The notes: a model not told the origin generated them from the letters alone. DNA of 64,000 nucleotides from Crotalaria pallida (GCA_037953625.1 CM075651.1:124276501-124340500), one strand, 5' to 3'; positions 1 through 11,520 are shown, counted from the stretch's first letter. A program made the numbers and translations.

Positions 1-1394
1 ATATTAAGGAATAAGGAATTTCCCGATATTGGTAAGCATGTGTAGAACTCATAAGAATAATGGAAAGGCATAGGAAGTTTATAAGACAAGTGTTTGAACC
101 TGGTATAAGAAGGATATGGACAAGGAAGTACTCAACTAGAAGAAGAGGAAAAGTGGATAGGTGAACTAATTATGGGAGAATGACCAGAATTTCATGCATA
201 AGGAGTTAAGGAAACCTAAACCGCATGAAACTAACTGAAAAAAAATCGTTGGAAAGGAATCACTTGTCCACCTTAATGTGGAAAGTGTGAGGTACTTAAC
301 TCTGGATCAAGACACGGTGTACCCGAGGGGATAGTGTGTTCTAACTGCAAGAAACTGAAGTTTCATTCGCCGGAACTATTATTCAGAGGATAAAGGTAGG
401 TAGGAGTGATCAACAAGCGAATCAAGCTCGGAAGGGGGGGGGGGGTTTAGTCTGTTGGGCGTGAGTTAGATCTGGTTAAGGGTAATCAGAGAGATCTTTT
501 TTTGATCTGAATTAACGTAGTCAAATTTTTTTCGATTGCGTTGATTAAATCGTGTGACTATCTGAGAACCTAAGCAAGCCTTGGCTTAAATTTCTGTGAT
601 CAAAACCCTTGTCACAGTTGGATGTGATAAACCCCTTGGACACTACAGAATGGAAATTTCAGTTAAGGCTAGAGAGATTAACAACCACCGGGATAGGACA
701 AGCATTTGTCTCCCCAACGGAAACCTCTCTAGAACTTGACTATCTGGCTAAGTCTGATAGTGACGATAATGTTCCTTATCTTTGAGTTCATCTAACTTAA
801 AGGTAAATTGTACAGTCTTTCTTGAGAAAGATTATATCTGAGAGGGATGATTTTATTACTGATAGTTTAAATATTAGGACTGATCACCCTAATGTTTACA
901 ACTATTAAGGAATGAAATCATACGAATATTTCCTTACTCGTGCTCGAGTGATCAGAGTGCGGAGCGGAAAAAGTTTTTCATCGACAAAATTTATTGCAAA
1001 ACGTTTTAATTTAGGGTTATGTAGTTGAAACGTGTTTTTCAGAAAAAGTTTTTCCTCGAAAAATTTTATTGGGAAATGTTTTAATTTAGGATATGTATTT
1101 GAAACATTTTATCCGGAAATGATTTTAAGGAAAACCCTTTTATGTGAGAAATGATTTTTTTTATGCTTTGGAACGAAAGAGTTTTATTCAAGAAGTTTCA
1201 TTTTAAATATCTTATGAAATATTTTGAGATAGTAAGTTTGAAAAATTTTAAGAAATTCTTTTAAGCGGGGAGGATTCTCCCTAATGATATTTTGAAGAAT
1301 AATAACATCAGAATAGTCTTTTATGTAGTTTTGAAAATGTAGAATTTTGAAGAATGAATTTCGGGGACGAAATTCCTTTTAAGTGGGGGAGTAG
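1..1394 (+). mobile_element. Decayed 3' internal region of a Tekay-type gypsy element (copy A)
   Basis: No long reading frame survives. The assignment rests on the end: at 1356-1375 there is the hairpin GAATTTCG-GGGA-CGAAATTC, followed by the purine tract AAGTGGGGGAG and then LTR start TGTAGCACCCC at 1395. The nearly intact element at 25368-25407 has the same arrangement. A G run of 12 lies near 434-445 (10 in copy B). Copy B at 54513 carries an extra stretch of several tens of bases absent here. The same sequence continues upstream of the window. Confidence 0.75.
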
Positions 1395-2883
1395 TGTAGC
1401 ACCCCAAATTTTTAATCCCTGATTAATAAAAATTTAATTATGAAGTTTGTTTATAATTAATTTCTTTGTTTTAATTTTGATTAATTATGTAAGTGAAAAT
1501 GCATGAAAATGATTTGAAAATCATTAATATGTGAAAATAATGTTTTTGCATATCAGTCCCTGTTTTGGGACTTAAAAATAATAATAGAAAGATTTTGGAG
1601 GGAAAGGAAATAAAAATATTTATTTTTCAAATTTTAGCTGAAAGACTCGAGTATTTTGCACAGTGTTGCACGAGTTAGTGCATTTGGTGAGTCACACACT
1701 AGAATACCTCACAAGTTGACACGTTAGCGACTCAGCAACACGTCCTATGACTCGTGGCGCCTCGCATGAGCTCTTCCTCATTTGTTATTGACCCTTAGGG
1801 AAGAAGAATCGACCAATTCTTCAATTTTCATACATTAAAATCGAGTTTGAAACTCAGTTAGGGTTCTAAACTTCGAGCTCTCAATTCATCTTCGTCCCAG
1901 AGTCTCCTAGAACAAATCATACACCATTTCGAAGCTCACATCCAGAGCTTTGAAAAGAATAAAAAATCGATAGCAAAGGTTGAGTGTGTGAGGAGTAGTG
2001 AGCTCTGCAAGATAGAGCTTCAAATCTGCCAAAAACCAGAATTCTGTTTGGAGCCGCCAACTTCGTGCCTTTGATTCTCTCTCATATTTGAGAGTTAGCT
2101 CATGAGTGTTATACCATTGGAAAGCTCTCTCGACGAGCTTCAATTTGATACCAAATTCGTGTGGTGAGAGTCTCTGGTTGAGAAGTTATGAACCTGTGAA
2201 GCTAGGTGCTGGAATCTGCCAAACCAAATTTCCAGATTCAGAGATCTGACTTTGAGCTTCGATTTTGATAAGCTCAAGGTTTCTCTTGGTCTGAAACTTG
2301 TTGGATTTCAAATTTAGTGTTGCATAGATGAGTTATTAACCTTTTTCCCCAATTTGTTTGTCCATTTCATGCTCCAATTCCTCTGGTTCTTGCACACTGT
2401 CAAAGTGGTTCTGTTTTGAGGAGGAGCAATGGTGCATGGTGTTCTCTTCAAAGTCTCTGCTCAAGTTTTTTTCAAACACGACCCTAAGGTATGGGGGAAG
2501 CTTACCATTTGCTAGAATGAGGATGAAATGCATTGGAAAGTAGGGAGAGTCACCATGAGACTCTAAGGGCATAGATTGAAATAGGAATATGGCTTGGAGG
2601 CCCCTTTGTGCTCAAAAGTCATTTTGAGCAAGTTTAATATGTTATATTTGTGCTGTACAAACACTGTTTTCATGCTATATGTGAGTAAATTTGATAATGC
2701 TATGTTGAGTTGCATAATATGTGGATTTTATGCATAAATGAAAGCATGATTTGATTTACTGTGAATTGATGTGATCTCTATGTTGAGACAAGTTTCAAAT
2801 ATGTAGACAAAGTTCTTTTGATCATTGGTTTATGTTAGAATTGGTTGAAATTGAAAATGGTATGTTAAAACCATGTTGTAGTG

Positions 2884-3140
2884 TATCTACAGTCAGAAAT
2901 ACTCGACTATTGTCTGATGCAAGTTTCCCAGATGAACATGAATTACTCGAGTATTTTGTGAAATACTCGAGTATTCTGGGCTGTAAACTACTCAAATATT
3001 TTGTGAAACACTCAAGTATTCTGGGTTGTAAACTACTCAGCAAGTATTTTGTGAAATACTCGAGTATTCTGGGCAGTTTGGTACACAGTTTCATGAAATT
3101 GATGAACTACTCGAGTATTGAAGCTACCACTCGAGTCTTT
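2884..3140 (+). repeat. CTCGAG-type paired palindromes in backbone LTR (copy A)
   Basis: Near-palindromic units of the form AATACTCGAGTATT recur, some decayed to CTCAAG or CTCAAA. Within-pair spacing is 20 bases for 2946/2966 and 2991/3011. It is 23 for 3036/3059, where three extra bases (CAG) lie between. In copy B the corresponding pair (56526/56546) is back to 20. The open frames that cross this array encode repeated peptides and are by-products of the repeat. Confidence 0.8.
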
Positions 3141-3413
3141 TTACTATAATGTTGAGAAAATACCATTTTTAATTTAATCACTCTTATTTAAACCTAATGA
3201 CACTTAAAAGGGAATGATGTGATATTTTGTTTGATAAATATGTTATCATGTTAAACATGGAAGGTGAAATCCTTAATTGATATATTTATTGCATGTTGCA
3301 CATAATGAGATTAAAGAATAACCTTAAATGGAATGTTTGTGTGCATTCATGCATGGTGATGTGGTGATGTGGTGATGGCATATCATTTGGTCATGTTCGA
3401 GGAATATGAGGAG

Positions 3414-3720
3414 GGTACTCTGGGAGTACCAATTTGGTTACGGCTTGCCTGTAGTCACATTTTGTTAATGTGACCAGCATTGGTTTCTGCGAACGTTGGG
3501 TATTCGTCTTGGTGACGAGATGTGCACATCGATATTGATATTATGGACCACGTTCCAGGCATAGTCATGTGGCTTGCTTGATGACACATTTTGGTAATGT
3601 GGGCAGCATGGTGGGATGCTGTTAGGTCATGGTGAGGTGACGTACCCTTTGGTAGTGTCGTTATGGATTATATTCCAAGCAGGTTCACTATACGTCCGAG
3701 GCACGTATACAGGTTGTTTG
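3414..3720 (+). repeat. Chain of short imperfect hairpins in backbone LTR
   Basis: Consecutive short inverted repeats can be read, for example GGTACTCTGGGAGTACC near 3414, GTCACATTTTGTTAATGTGAC near 3453, TCGTCTTGGTGACGA near 3507 and CAGCATGGTGGGATGCTG near 3606. Arms differ between units while several loops resemble TTTTGGTAA or CTTGGTG. Comparable chains occur at the same place in the other Tekay-type LTRs (19064-19215 and, antisense, 6302-6965). Confidence 0.65.
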
Positions 3721-4741
3721 GATGGTCATGCATGAGAGCATTAGTTGGAGAATCTCAGGACTTGAGAGATAGTGTGCAAGCATCATGACATATCATTAAT
3801 GAGATTGATTATTAACTAAATTCGCTTGCTCATAAGTTGTACATATCACATGACTATTTGGTACATGTGTATATGCATTTCGATCATGAAGAATTACTTA
3901 CTTGTGGATGTTAGAACTTTATTCTCATTTGATTATGCGAATGAATATAGCTTACCTCCCTGCCCTTATTAGGTGTTGGCCAGGTACCTAGATTTTCTAG
4001 AGATCAGTGATCATGGATGACCCTTAGGACAATGAAGAGCATAGATAATTTGGGATAGGAACTCCTTGTGCAACTCTTGAAGATCCGGCCAAAAGGATGA
4101 TTGGACGAAGGACCATTGACTAACTCTGGACGTCTCTAATTTTTGATAAAAACCATATTGTTCATGATTTGAGAGATGCATCAGAGTAAAACTTAGTTTT
4201 CATAATTTGATTATAAATATGGCATTCATGGAATGATTATACCTGGATTTATAAATTGGTGTCTTAAATCTTGTTTTATAAATTCCAAGAATGTAAATGA
4301 ACTACTTTAATATATCCCGTTGACTATGATTTTATTAGCTGAGTTCGGTACGAAAAGTTACTGTTAAAATTGATTTCCTGAGATAAGCTTATATTTAAGT
4401 TATTCTCGAAAACTATTTTGGGCTACTAGAGTTATATAAATGATTTTTGGAAATGTTTAGCAATTAAATATTCATTCTACCGAATTCAGTTCCAAATACA
4501 CGACTTAAACTTGAAATACCACACAAAAAGAAATTTTCATATTCGGATTTTTTTTCCAACATAGTGAAATGATTGAAAATCTTTTTATCAAACAATCGAC
4601 GTTACACTGTTCCCCTTTGACCAACTATATATTTCTTGGTGTCTTAGACATCACCCTCGACAATTTCTCCTTTTCTCTTCCACTTGGTTCATCATTTTGA
4701 ATAATATTCTACACATTTGAAAAACTAGGAGAACATTTTGG

Positions 4742-5595
4742 TACCCATTTCATCTTGGGTCCTTGGGGTTAGTTTTAGGTTCCGTGGGAATTTTTGGAAC
4801 CCATAGCATTTTATTTCTCATATTATAATTCTTTCTAATATAGAACAAATGAGAAATATGTCCTAAACATACAACCACAACAATTGCAAGTAATGGGTTT
4901 GGATGATGATTTGACTTTTTGAAAATTATTTTCATGAAACTTGGAATTTCTGTCCTCACATTGAAAAATATTATTTTCAAGTACATTACTTGATTCTTGA
5001 ATATCAACATCAATTTCATTTTCACTTTCAAGAAAAGAATTTGAACAAATAAATTTTTCAATTTCATCAAATTCAAGAAATACGTCCTCAACTTGATTTT
5101 CAAGATACATGTAGTTTTCGCAAAAAATTGAGGAGCTATTTTCTAAGGACATCTCTTCATAAAAATATTTTCATTTTTCAAAATATCAATTTCATTTTCA
5201 ATAAGAGACAAATTTTGTAAAGAGTCCAAGTTTCTATTTTCTAAAGGTATCAAATCATCATACCAATCATTGTATGCATATTGCAGTATATTAGAACAAG
5301 GACTATTAGAAATTACCTCATGAGTCATGTATTCGGATAATTCATTTTCATTTTCCATTGACTCTTCATCTGAAAGATTTGATTTCTCCAATAATGAATT
5401 CATAAAGGTTTCAAATATCCTTTCTAGATCATCCCAGTCGCATGTTGAGCTACTCCCCACACTTTCAGTTTCATCATCATAATCTTTTTCTAGGGAGTTT
5501 GTCATTTCAAGCTCTTTATCAGTTTCTAGTTGTTCCTTCTTATTCTTGCGTATACTTTCACTTTCATGAAGATCATTAGTAGCATAGGGAATTTG
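4742..5595 (-). pseudogene. Ty1/copia gag relic, C-terminal part (copy A)
   Basis: On the minus strand an acidic, Asp/Glu/Asn/Ser-rich frame (5505 down to 5143) overlaps a second frame (5152 to 4835) and a third (5103 to 4750), so at least two frameshifts separate them. The third frame ends in a stretch with GHISHL.YIRKNYN, then WVPK and TNPKDPR. This is the zinc-knuckle tail and the conserved WVPK/TNPKGPK segment of copia gag-pol. A knuckle Cys is lost and no pol follows. The relic continues at 9006 beyond the inserted solo LTR. Duplicate at 58228-59066. Confidence 0.68.
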
Positions 5596-6301
5596 TGTAA
5601 CACTCCTTGTATATCATCTTACTTTATAAGAAAATTAAGAAGTTTATGAAAACTTGGACTTGTTATCGTTGGAAAAAGATCTGAAAATAATAATTTTCCC
5701 TTCCCTTGAAAATTCTTTTTCACAAACACTTGATTTGTAATGAGGTTGACTAACAAAATCAGAGTTTGCGGAAACATAGTAAAATCACCATATTACCCTC
5801 CCAAATTATATCAAGTGTAACAAGTCCATTATTATCAAATAAATATTATGATAGGACTGAATTCCTTTTATGATACCTTTTTCCAAAATATGTATCATAT
5901 AAATTCTATTAAAAATAGAAATGTCATAGAGCTGGTCACTGGTCCCTTGTCCAAGCATTCTTCTGATCGGATCCTCGATATCTGCACAACGGGTTTCTAA
6001 CCTACATTTTCTACACTCTGCAAGCACCTAAGGGACATCTCCCCTTACTGATTCTTGTGCAAGCTAGATGCACGATCAACACCTAATAAGGGCATGGGGG
6101 TTAGCTATACATTCGCATACTCAAATGAGAATAAAACTAACATCCACAAGTTAACATGTAGCAATTCATGATGCATAATCATATGAGCACACCCGGTTAA
6201 TCTTAATAATTCTTTCAATGCAGGTGGCATGATGCATGATTTCCTTACACAACTGAGGCCTCTAACAAAGTCCATCTCGGACGTCCATCCAATACACCGT
6301 T

Positions 6302-6965
6302 GTGTTCCCGGAACACTGACATTCGTTCCCAGAACGTAATGCCAAACCATACTTGGATGATAAGCATTCACTCCCAGAGTGTGCATCACGTTCCCAGAAC
6401 GTGTAGCAAACCATACTTGGATAAATAAGCATCACTCCCAGAGTGTGCATCACGTTCCCAGAACGCATACGTTCCCAGAACGTATAAAACCAGGTCCCGG
6501 ACACTGGCCACACATCTATAATGTGTCATCCAGTAGGTTGCTTATCAAAGTGTTCCCAGAACACCAACATACGTTCCCAGAACGTATAAAACTAGGTCCC
6601 AGACACTGGCCACATATCTATAATGTGTCATCAAGTAGGTTATAATTTGGTACTCCCGGAGTACCCTCCTCATATTCCCAGAATATGATAATCGTTCCTA
6701 CCAACCAAACTTCCATTCTATATGAATGCACAATCATCAAGGTTGGTTTTATCTTTAATTCAATTATTATACCAATGTGTTCCCAGAACACTAACATACG
6801 TTCCCCGAACGTATCGCAAACCATACTTGGAATAAAATCAAGCACCACTCCCAGAGTGTGCATCACGTTCCCAGAACGTGTCCAAGAAACCATGTCCCAG
6901 ACAATGGCCACATTCCCAGAATGTGTCATCAAGTTGGTTGCATTAGTTTAGTACTCCTGGAGTAC
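6302..6965 (-). repeat. Array of ~17 covarying TTCCCAGAA-core palindromes
   Basis: Units share a TCCCAGA or TCCCGGA core but have different, self-complementary arms: GTGTTCCCGGAACAC (6302), CACTCCCAGAGTG (6369), CACGTTCCCAGAACGTG (6387), GGTACTCCCGGAGTACC (6649), CATATTCCCAGAATATG (6671), CACATTCCCAGAATGTG (6910). Core-to-core distances within neighbouring pairs are 21 (6307/6328), 20 (6373/6393), 20 (6437/6457), 21 (6555/6576), 23 (6654/6677), 21 (6782/6803) and 20 (6850/6870). Arms changing together on both sides imply selection or templating for pairing, not for sequence. Confidence 0.9.
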
Positions 6966-7246
6966 AGGGTCAAGTACCCGAACATCACAAACTATCCTTG
7001 CCAACCTATTTCATTACCTTTCTCTATGCATGTATTGCATGCATAATTTACTAAGGTTGGTCTTTCCATTAATTACTGTGATTTAGAAATATTACAATTT
7101 CTCTTTTGAATGATTTATTTGAGGTATAGTCTTTGACACAAAATTCTCCTTTGAAATATCCCAAAACATGTCATTAAACTTAGATTGGGTAAAACAAAGT
7201 CAATGGTATTCAAAAACTTAACTTTTTATTTTTCAGATTCAGGTAC

Positions 7247-7653
7247 TAACCGGTTACAGTTCCAGGCTAACCGGTTAGATTTACAAACCTGGACTGTTTA
7301 CCATTGTAATTCAGAAAACCCTTTTTCTTAAATTCCCTACCCAATCCATAAACCAGTTTAACAATGTTTATACCTCAAAATCAATGTTTATATCATTCAA
7401 AAGTCTAAATCACATTTCATTGTCCAATGAGCATAATTTCTCTTGAAATTATTCCATCAATTTAAGGCATAAATTGTAATCTCTCCAATATGAATTTATT
7501 GACATTATCACAACCCATATTCAGACCTTGTGTATTGAAATTAAGGCTTAGATTTGAGTAAAAACTATTAAGATTTCAGGACTGATTTATAAACTGATTT
7601 TTCTTTGAAAATCTGCAGTGTCTAACCGGTTACGAAAATCGTGTAACCGGTTA
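7247..7653 (-). repeat. Two ACCGGT palindrome pairs in solo LTR
   Basis: CTAACCGGTTA-like palindromes occur as two pairs, with ACCGGT cores at 7249/7270 and 7625/7646, each 21 bases apart. Both lie inside the putative LTR intron on the minus strand. A third pair (8714/8735) lies upstream of the TATA-like box. Confidence 0.88.
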
Positions 7654-8710
7654 GATAATGCAGTCAGACCATTAAAACAAGAGTTTTAACAACTCATTTT
7701 CTTCCTTTCTCAAATCTAACCAAATTTCAGTATACACCAAGTTCATATGCCTTAAAATAAACATGTTTACACCCAGAAACACATTCATATTGCATGCATC
7801 AAGTTTATTGTAATAAATTGCACGAAAATCCACATAAACACAATTTAACACAACAAAACTTAAATCAAGCACTCAAACACAGAATTCAGCATTTATATAG
7901 CTTGCATGCATCAATTTAAAATTGCTCAAAACAACAATTGAGCTCAAATTGGCCTCCAAGCCATTTAACCATTTCAACTTATGCCCTTTGAGTCTCTTGG
8001 TGACTAATCCTATATTCTACCACAATTTATTCTCATTCTAGAAAATAGTAAGCTTCCCCCTTACCTTAGGTTCGTGCTTGATCCAAAACATTGCAGAGAG
8101 AAAGGCTCCAACACAGATTTCCATGAAATCCACAGTTCTGCTCTCAGTCACGATTTCTATCAACAGGGTCCAAAGACCAGAAGATTTGACATAGCAATTG
8201 GCCAAAGAAATTGGGGAAAACAATTAGGACTCAATATAGGTAACATGCACTAGAGAATCAAAGAGATTTGAGGTTCAATGGTGGACTGTACTTACCAAAA
8301 TCAAAGCTGAAACTCAGCTTCCAGAACAAGAAAAAAACAGAGCTCAGACTTGATTTCCTAGCTTCCAAGGTTGATTACTCCTTCCACATGAACACTCAGC
8401 TCTCAAATCTTATATCATTGGAAACCCCTTGATTCAAGCTTTCCAAAAGTGTGTGTTTTGCTCTCTAATACTCAAGAACCAACACGAATTTCCCAGAACG
8501 AAAAAGAAACCCTAACTGAGCCACCTTCAACACTAAAACCAGAAATCAACCCTAAACCTTCAGAATTTCCACAATTTATAGAGAAATTGGCCTCTCATGC
8601 ATAGCGACACGCGTCTCCCACCATGAATCGAGTGGGATTCGTGGCAAATTCTGGGTTAAAACGCGTGATTACTCATCAAACGCACTAACCCAGTTTTCTG
8701 AGTTCATCGT

Positions 8711-8741
8711 GTAACCGGTTACAAAGCCCCTCTAACCGGTT
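8711..8741 (-). repeat. ACCGGT palindrome pair upstream of the LTR TATA box
   Basis: ACCGGT cores at 8714 and 8735 are 21 bases apart. On the minus strand they are about 265-290 bases from the LTR start and roughly 135-155 bases upstream of the TATA-like box at 8573-8580. The CTCGAG pair of the intact element has nearly the same geometry (17424/17444, LTR start 17160, TATA 17581). Confidence 0.85.
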
Positions 8742-9005
8742 ACATACTGGTAAAATTCAAAAATTAATAATTTAATTACTCTTTCTTCAAAAACCTTTTT
8801 AATATTGCAATTAGGTCCCAACCCAAGGACTAAATTACAATATTCACATTTTTGTACAAAATAACCATATAAAAAAATATATCTCATATTTTTATATAAT
8901 AAAAACACATAATATACAAAAACTAAAACCTTCAAAATCAATTATAAAATAATTGTTACAATTAATTTCTTGGTTATTTGGGAGACGAAAATTAGGGGTG
9001 TTACA

Positions 9006-9347
9006 ATTTGTAAAGTATTCTAGATATCCTTAGAACTTTTCACAATCCTTAATTCTAGCATATGCATCATCATTCAAAGGATCATCACAATTTAGAGCGT
9101 AGATACATCAGTATTTGTTGATAATAATCAAAGGGACTCAAGTCCCTAAGACAACCAGAGCGTAGATGAAGAATGTTAAATCAAACTTTCATAGTGATTG
9201 CTGATGAAAGAAGAAAAGGTTCAACGAACTGTCCACATGCATAATTTTTTTGATGTTGATAATGAAAGGATCATCACAATTTAACCGCACGGCCAACATA
9301 TTACTTCAATTTCCAAACCTCATTAAATAAGGTAATAGCAGCTGAAT
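9006..9347 (-). pseudogene. Ty1/copia gag relic, N-terminal part (copy A)
   Basis: This continues the antisense gag relic beyond the solo LTR. The better-preserved duplicate (59067-59170) translates on the minus strand to a stretch with YARIKDC, SSKDI, a stop, then NTLQIHYATNDLHES. This matches the copia gag segment around the conserved WDTL.VTHEGT, with the Trp codon changed to a stop. The upstream remainder to about 9347 is not readable as protein. Confidence 0.55.
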
Positions 9348-9349
9348 GA

Positions 9350-11070
9350 ACCAATTGTAAGAACCTACAATCGGTGGTTGAAACAACTAGGAAACACTAG
9401 GAGAACACCTAGAAGGGGGGTTGAATAGGTGTTAGATAAACCTTGAAAGATTTTCGAAAGAAACAAATCAAAACGATTAAAACAAATGATTTTCTTGAAA
9501 TTTTCTTCTATTAATTGATTAACAAGTTAACTAATCAATTAATGCCGAATGATCAATTCAAACTAATCGATTAATGAAACCAATTACTCGATTAATCAAT
9601 GTTAAAATTGAAAAATCACTTTTCAATCAAATATGAAAATCAATCAATTAACACATATGATCAGAGATAAAGCGGAATTGATTAACACCAATATTCTTAT
9701 TGATTACCTAGGTTATGAAAATGATTTTCCCCAAATCAATTTTGCACAATTAAGATTCAATTCAATCAATTATGAAAAATCACTTTTTCTAGGTTTTCAA
9801 CCAAGAACACAATTAAAGACTTGAATTGTAAAGAGTAGAGAGTTTAGAGATACGACACAGTGATTTATCCTGGTTCACTTTCATCCACTTGAAAGCTACT
9901 CCAGTCCCCTCTTCAACCAAGAGAGATTCTTAACTATGAGGAATTAGAGTTTCTCAAATTAAGTAAATGCCTCACAAGACTCCCTTCTTGCTAGCCTACA
10001 AGAGATACCACACCCTTGCCTTGTAACCCTATTGATATCTAATCTAACCTCTTCTCTTTTGCTTGCCGATTCCCCACAACAAGACTTCCAATGCTTTGAG
10101 ATTCTTCAAAGACTTCCACTTGCTTGCTTCACTACAAGACTTCCAAGTGCTTGATGATATGCCACACCAAGGCTTCCAAATAACTTTGCTTGATGAATAA
10201 CTTCTTCAAGACTTCCTTTGTTGTAGAGTGTTTACCTTCTTTGCAATGATTACAACTCAAATGAAAACAAAATAACAATCCTATGAATCTCTTTCAAAAG
10301 CTATGAAAATATCAACATGAGAGATTCAAGGTTCTCGATCAAAGAATGTAAAAATGAGAACTTTGATCTTGAGAAAGTGAGAGAGAATAGAGTGGCTTGA
10401 TTCTTTGTAAAATTAATATCAAAATGATGGAATATAATCACAAAGGTTAGAAATAGGTTTATATAGAATACCCAAAAGTTAGGAATGGTTAAAAATGCTT
10501 TTGAGAAGTGAAAAACGCATTTTAAAAACCAGATCTGTGCGTGTTACTCGAGTAAAATAAGTGCTAATCGAGTAACCATGCCTTAATCGAGTAATGCCGC
10601 AAGCCTGTAAAAATTTACTCGAGTAAAAGTCAAGATAATCGATTATCAAAAGTTGTTAATAGATTATCAGTTCATAATATACTGTTAATCGATTAGCAAA
10701 ACCTGTTAATCGATTATTTTAATTAAAAATCACTTAAAACTTGTTTTCTCAAAAACTAAACCTTTTCTTTCAAACCTTTAAGCCACCTATTGATTTTAGG
10801 CAAAGTGAATACTCAAAATATGATATAATCATGACTATGATAGAGATTCACTACCCTCTAAGAGACTCTACCCAAACTCATAAACTAAGAGACTTGAGAG
10901 GCTAAGATAAAACAATAAAACATAAACTACCAAACTAAGTCTTCATGAGTTGGCTCTCTCTTTATCACTTGATGTTTGTTGTTGCTTGTTGAGCTATATC
11001 TTGATCAACACATTTGTAGCTTGTTCAAAACCTTTTGGCATTTATCAAAACATTCTTCATGGATCTTACA
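9350..11070 (-). mobile_element. Copia (SIRE-like) 5' LTR remnant, antisense, with 6-nt PBS scar
   Basis: On the minus strand the LTR starts TGTAAGATCC (11070) and ends GGTTCTTACA (9356). It contains the CACCTATTCAACC motif typical of this LTR group, a TATATAAACC box (near 10462) and CTCGAG/ATCGAG/ATCGAT palindromes. After the LTR end the minus strand reads ATTGGT (9355-9350), exactly the first bases of the primer-binding junction seen at 34772-34777, and then host sequence. It is therefore a 5' LTR with the rest of the element deleted, not a simple solo LTR. Copy B has the empty site at 59418-59422. Confidence 0.83.
10543..10715 (-). repeat. Mixed CTCGAG/ATCGAG/ATCGAT palindrome array
   Basis: Cores lie at 10547 (CTCGAG), 10567 (ATCGAG), 10586 (ATCGAG), 10618 (CTCGAG), 10638 (ATCGAT), 10659 (ATAGAT), 10688 and 10709 (ATCGAT). 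Successive within-group distances are 20, 19, 20, 21 and 21. The array lies upstream of the minus-strand TATA box. Confidence 0.85.
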
Positions 11071-11202
11071 TGAGTTGTTGAAGTAAAAACGTTTGCCGCA
11101 TGATATAAGAGCTTTAAGTACAAACAAAGGGTGGTTGATACCCTCTGTGTGTACTTAAAGCCCCTATATAATGCAGCAAACATTCTTACCTCAACAACTC
11201 AT
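11071..11202. repeat. ~132-bp near-perfect hairpin overlapping hAT relic (copy A)
   Basis: Left arm TGAGTTGTTGA...CTTTAAGTACA... is the inverse of right arm ...TGTACTTAAAG...TCAACAACTCA. Arms are about 63 bases with a very short loop near GGTTGATACC. The right arm is part of the hAT coding relic, so the hairpin looks like an inverted partial duplication of the transposase gene. Most arm differences are transitions that would be G-U wobbles in a minus-strand transcript. Duplicate at 59420-59552. Confidence 0.85.
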
Positions 11203-11520
11203 CTTGCTGTTATTACCTTATTCAATGAAGTTTGGAAATTGAAGTTAGATGATGCTAGCCATGCAGTTAAAAGTGAAGATCATTTCATTACCAACATCAA
11301 TAAAATTATGCATGAAAAGATCTATAAGTATTGGAGAAATTGTAGTATGGTTTTGGCACTTGCAGTAGTCATGGTTTTGTCGAGTTAAGTTTCACAAAAA
11401 TATATGGTAATGATGCTCGTGTGTGTGTGTATCAAGATTGTGGAGGATGAAATTCATGAGATTTTTCATGAGTATGTGGCTATCCTCCTGCCACTAACAC
11501 CGATTTATGCTACATGCTGA
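11128..11520 (+). pseudogene. hAT (BED/RICESLEEPER-like) transposase relic (copy A)
   Basis: An 85-residue frame (11131-11388) contains VYLKPLYNAANILTS, then SEDHFI and KIMHEKI.KYW, and VLALAVVM. This is the conserved mid-region (DUF4413-like) of plant RICESLEEPER-type hAT transposases. A frameshift and stop follow. The next frame continues with KIVEDEIHE, FHEYV and LLPLTPIYA-like residues to about 11515, as in the family. No N-terminal BED finger or C-terminal dimerisation domain is seen, so it is a non-functional fragment. Confidence 0.8.

Larger units (their letters stand above)
1395..4606 (+). mobile_element. 3' LTR of the Tekay-type backbone element (copy A)
   Basis: The LTR starts TGTAGCACCCC (TGTAACACCCC in copy B at 54846) and ends GACGTTACA, the same end seen before a primer binding site at 32990. 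It has CTCGAG or near-CTCGAG palindromes in pairs 20 bases apart (2946/2966, 2991/3011), a donor-like AAG|GTATGG at 2486-2494, a chain of imperfect hairpins at 3414-3720, and an acceptor-like CCCTTATTAG|GTG at 3963-3975. Copy A has lost one of two upstream CTCGAG sites near 1646 that copy B keeps at 55097/55117. Confidence 0.88.
5596..9005 (-). mobile_element. Solo LTR, Tekay-type gypsy, antisense
   Basis: The insert reads TGTAACACTCC on the left and GGGGTGTTACA on the right, so on the minus strand it begins TGTAACACCCC. It is flanked by a perfect 5-bp duplication ATTTG (5591-5595, 9006-9010), and copy B has the uninterrupted empty site near 59066-59080. There is no internal region. On the minus strand it carries a TATA-like TATAAATT (8573-8580), a donor-like CCTAAG|GTAAGG (8070 to 8059), an acceptor-like CTTATTAG|GTG (6090 to 6080), ACCGGT palindrome pairs and a large TCCCAGA palindrome array. 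Length is 3410 bp. Confidence 0.93.

Noticed and set aside
2832..3149. Open frames on both strands encoding repeated ILEYFTKY / KYSSILGCK peptides
   Set aside because: They translate the CTCGAG palindrome array in the LTR. The repeats explain the open frame and the peptides match no family.
6302..6965. CRISPR-like look: short repeats at regular distance
   Set aside because: Repeat arms vary, spacers are too short and variable, and the context is a plant LTR. Not a CRISPR array.
6105..7046. Several overlapping 80-104-codon frames across 6105-7046
   Set aside because: All come from the TTCCCAGAA palindrome array, which is open in many frames because it is repetitive. No domain, no consistent start.
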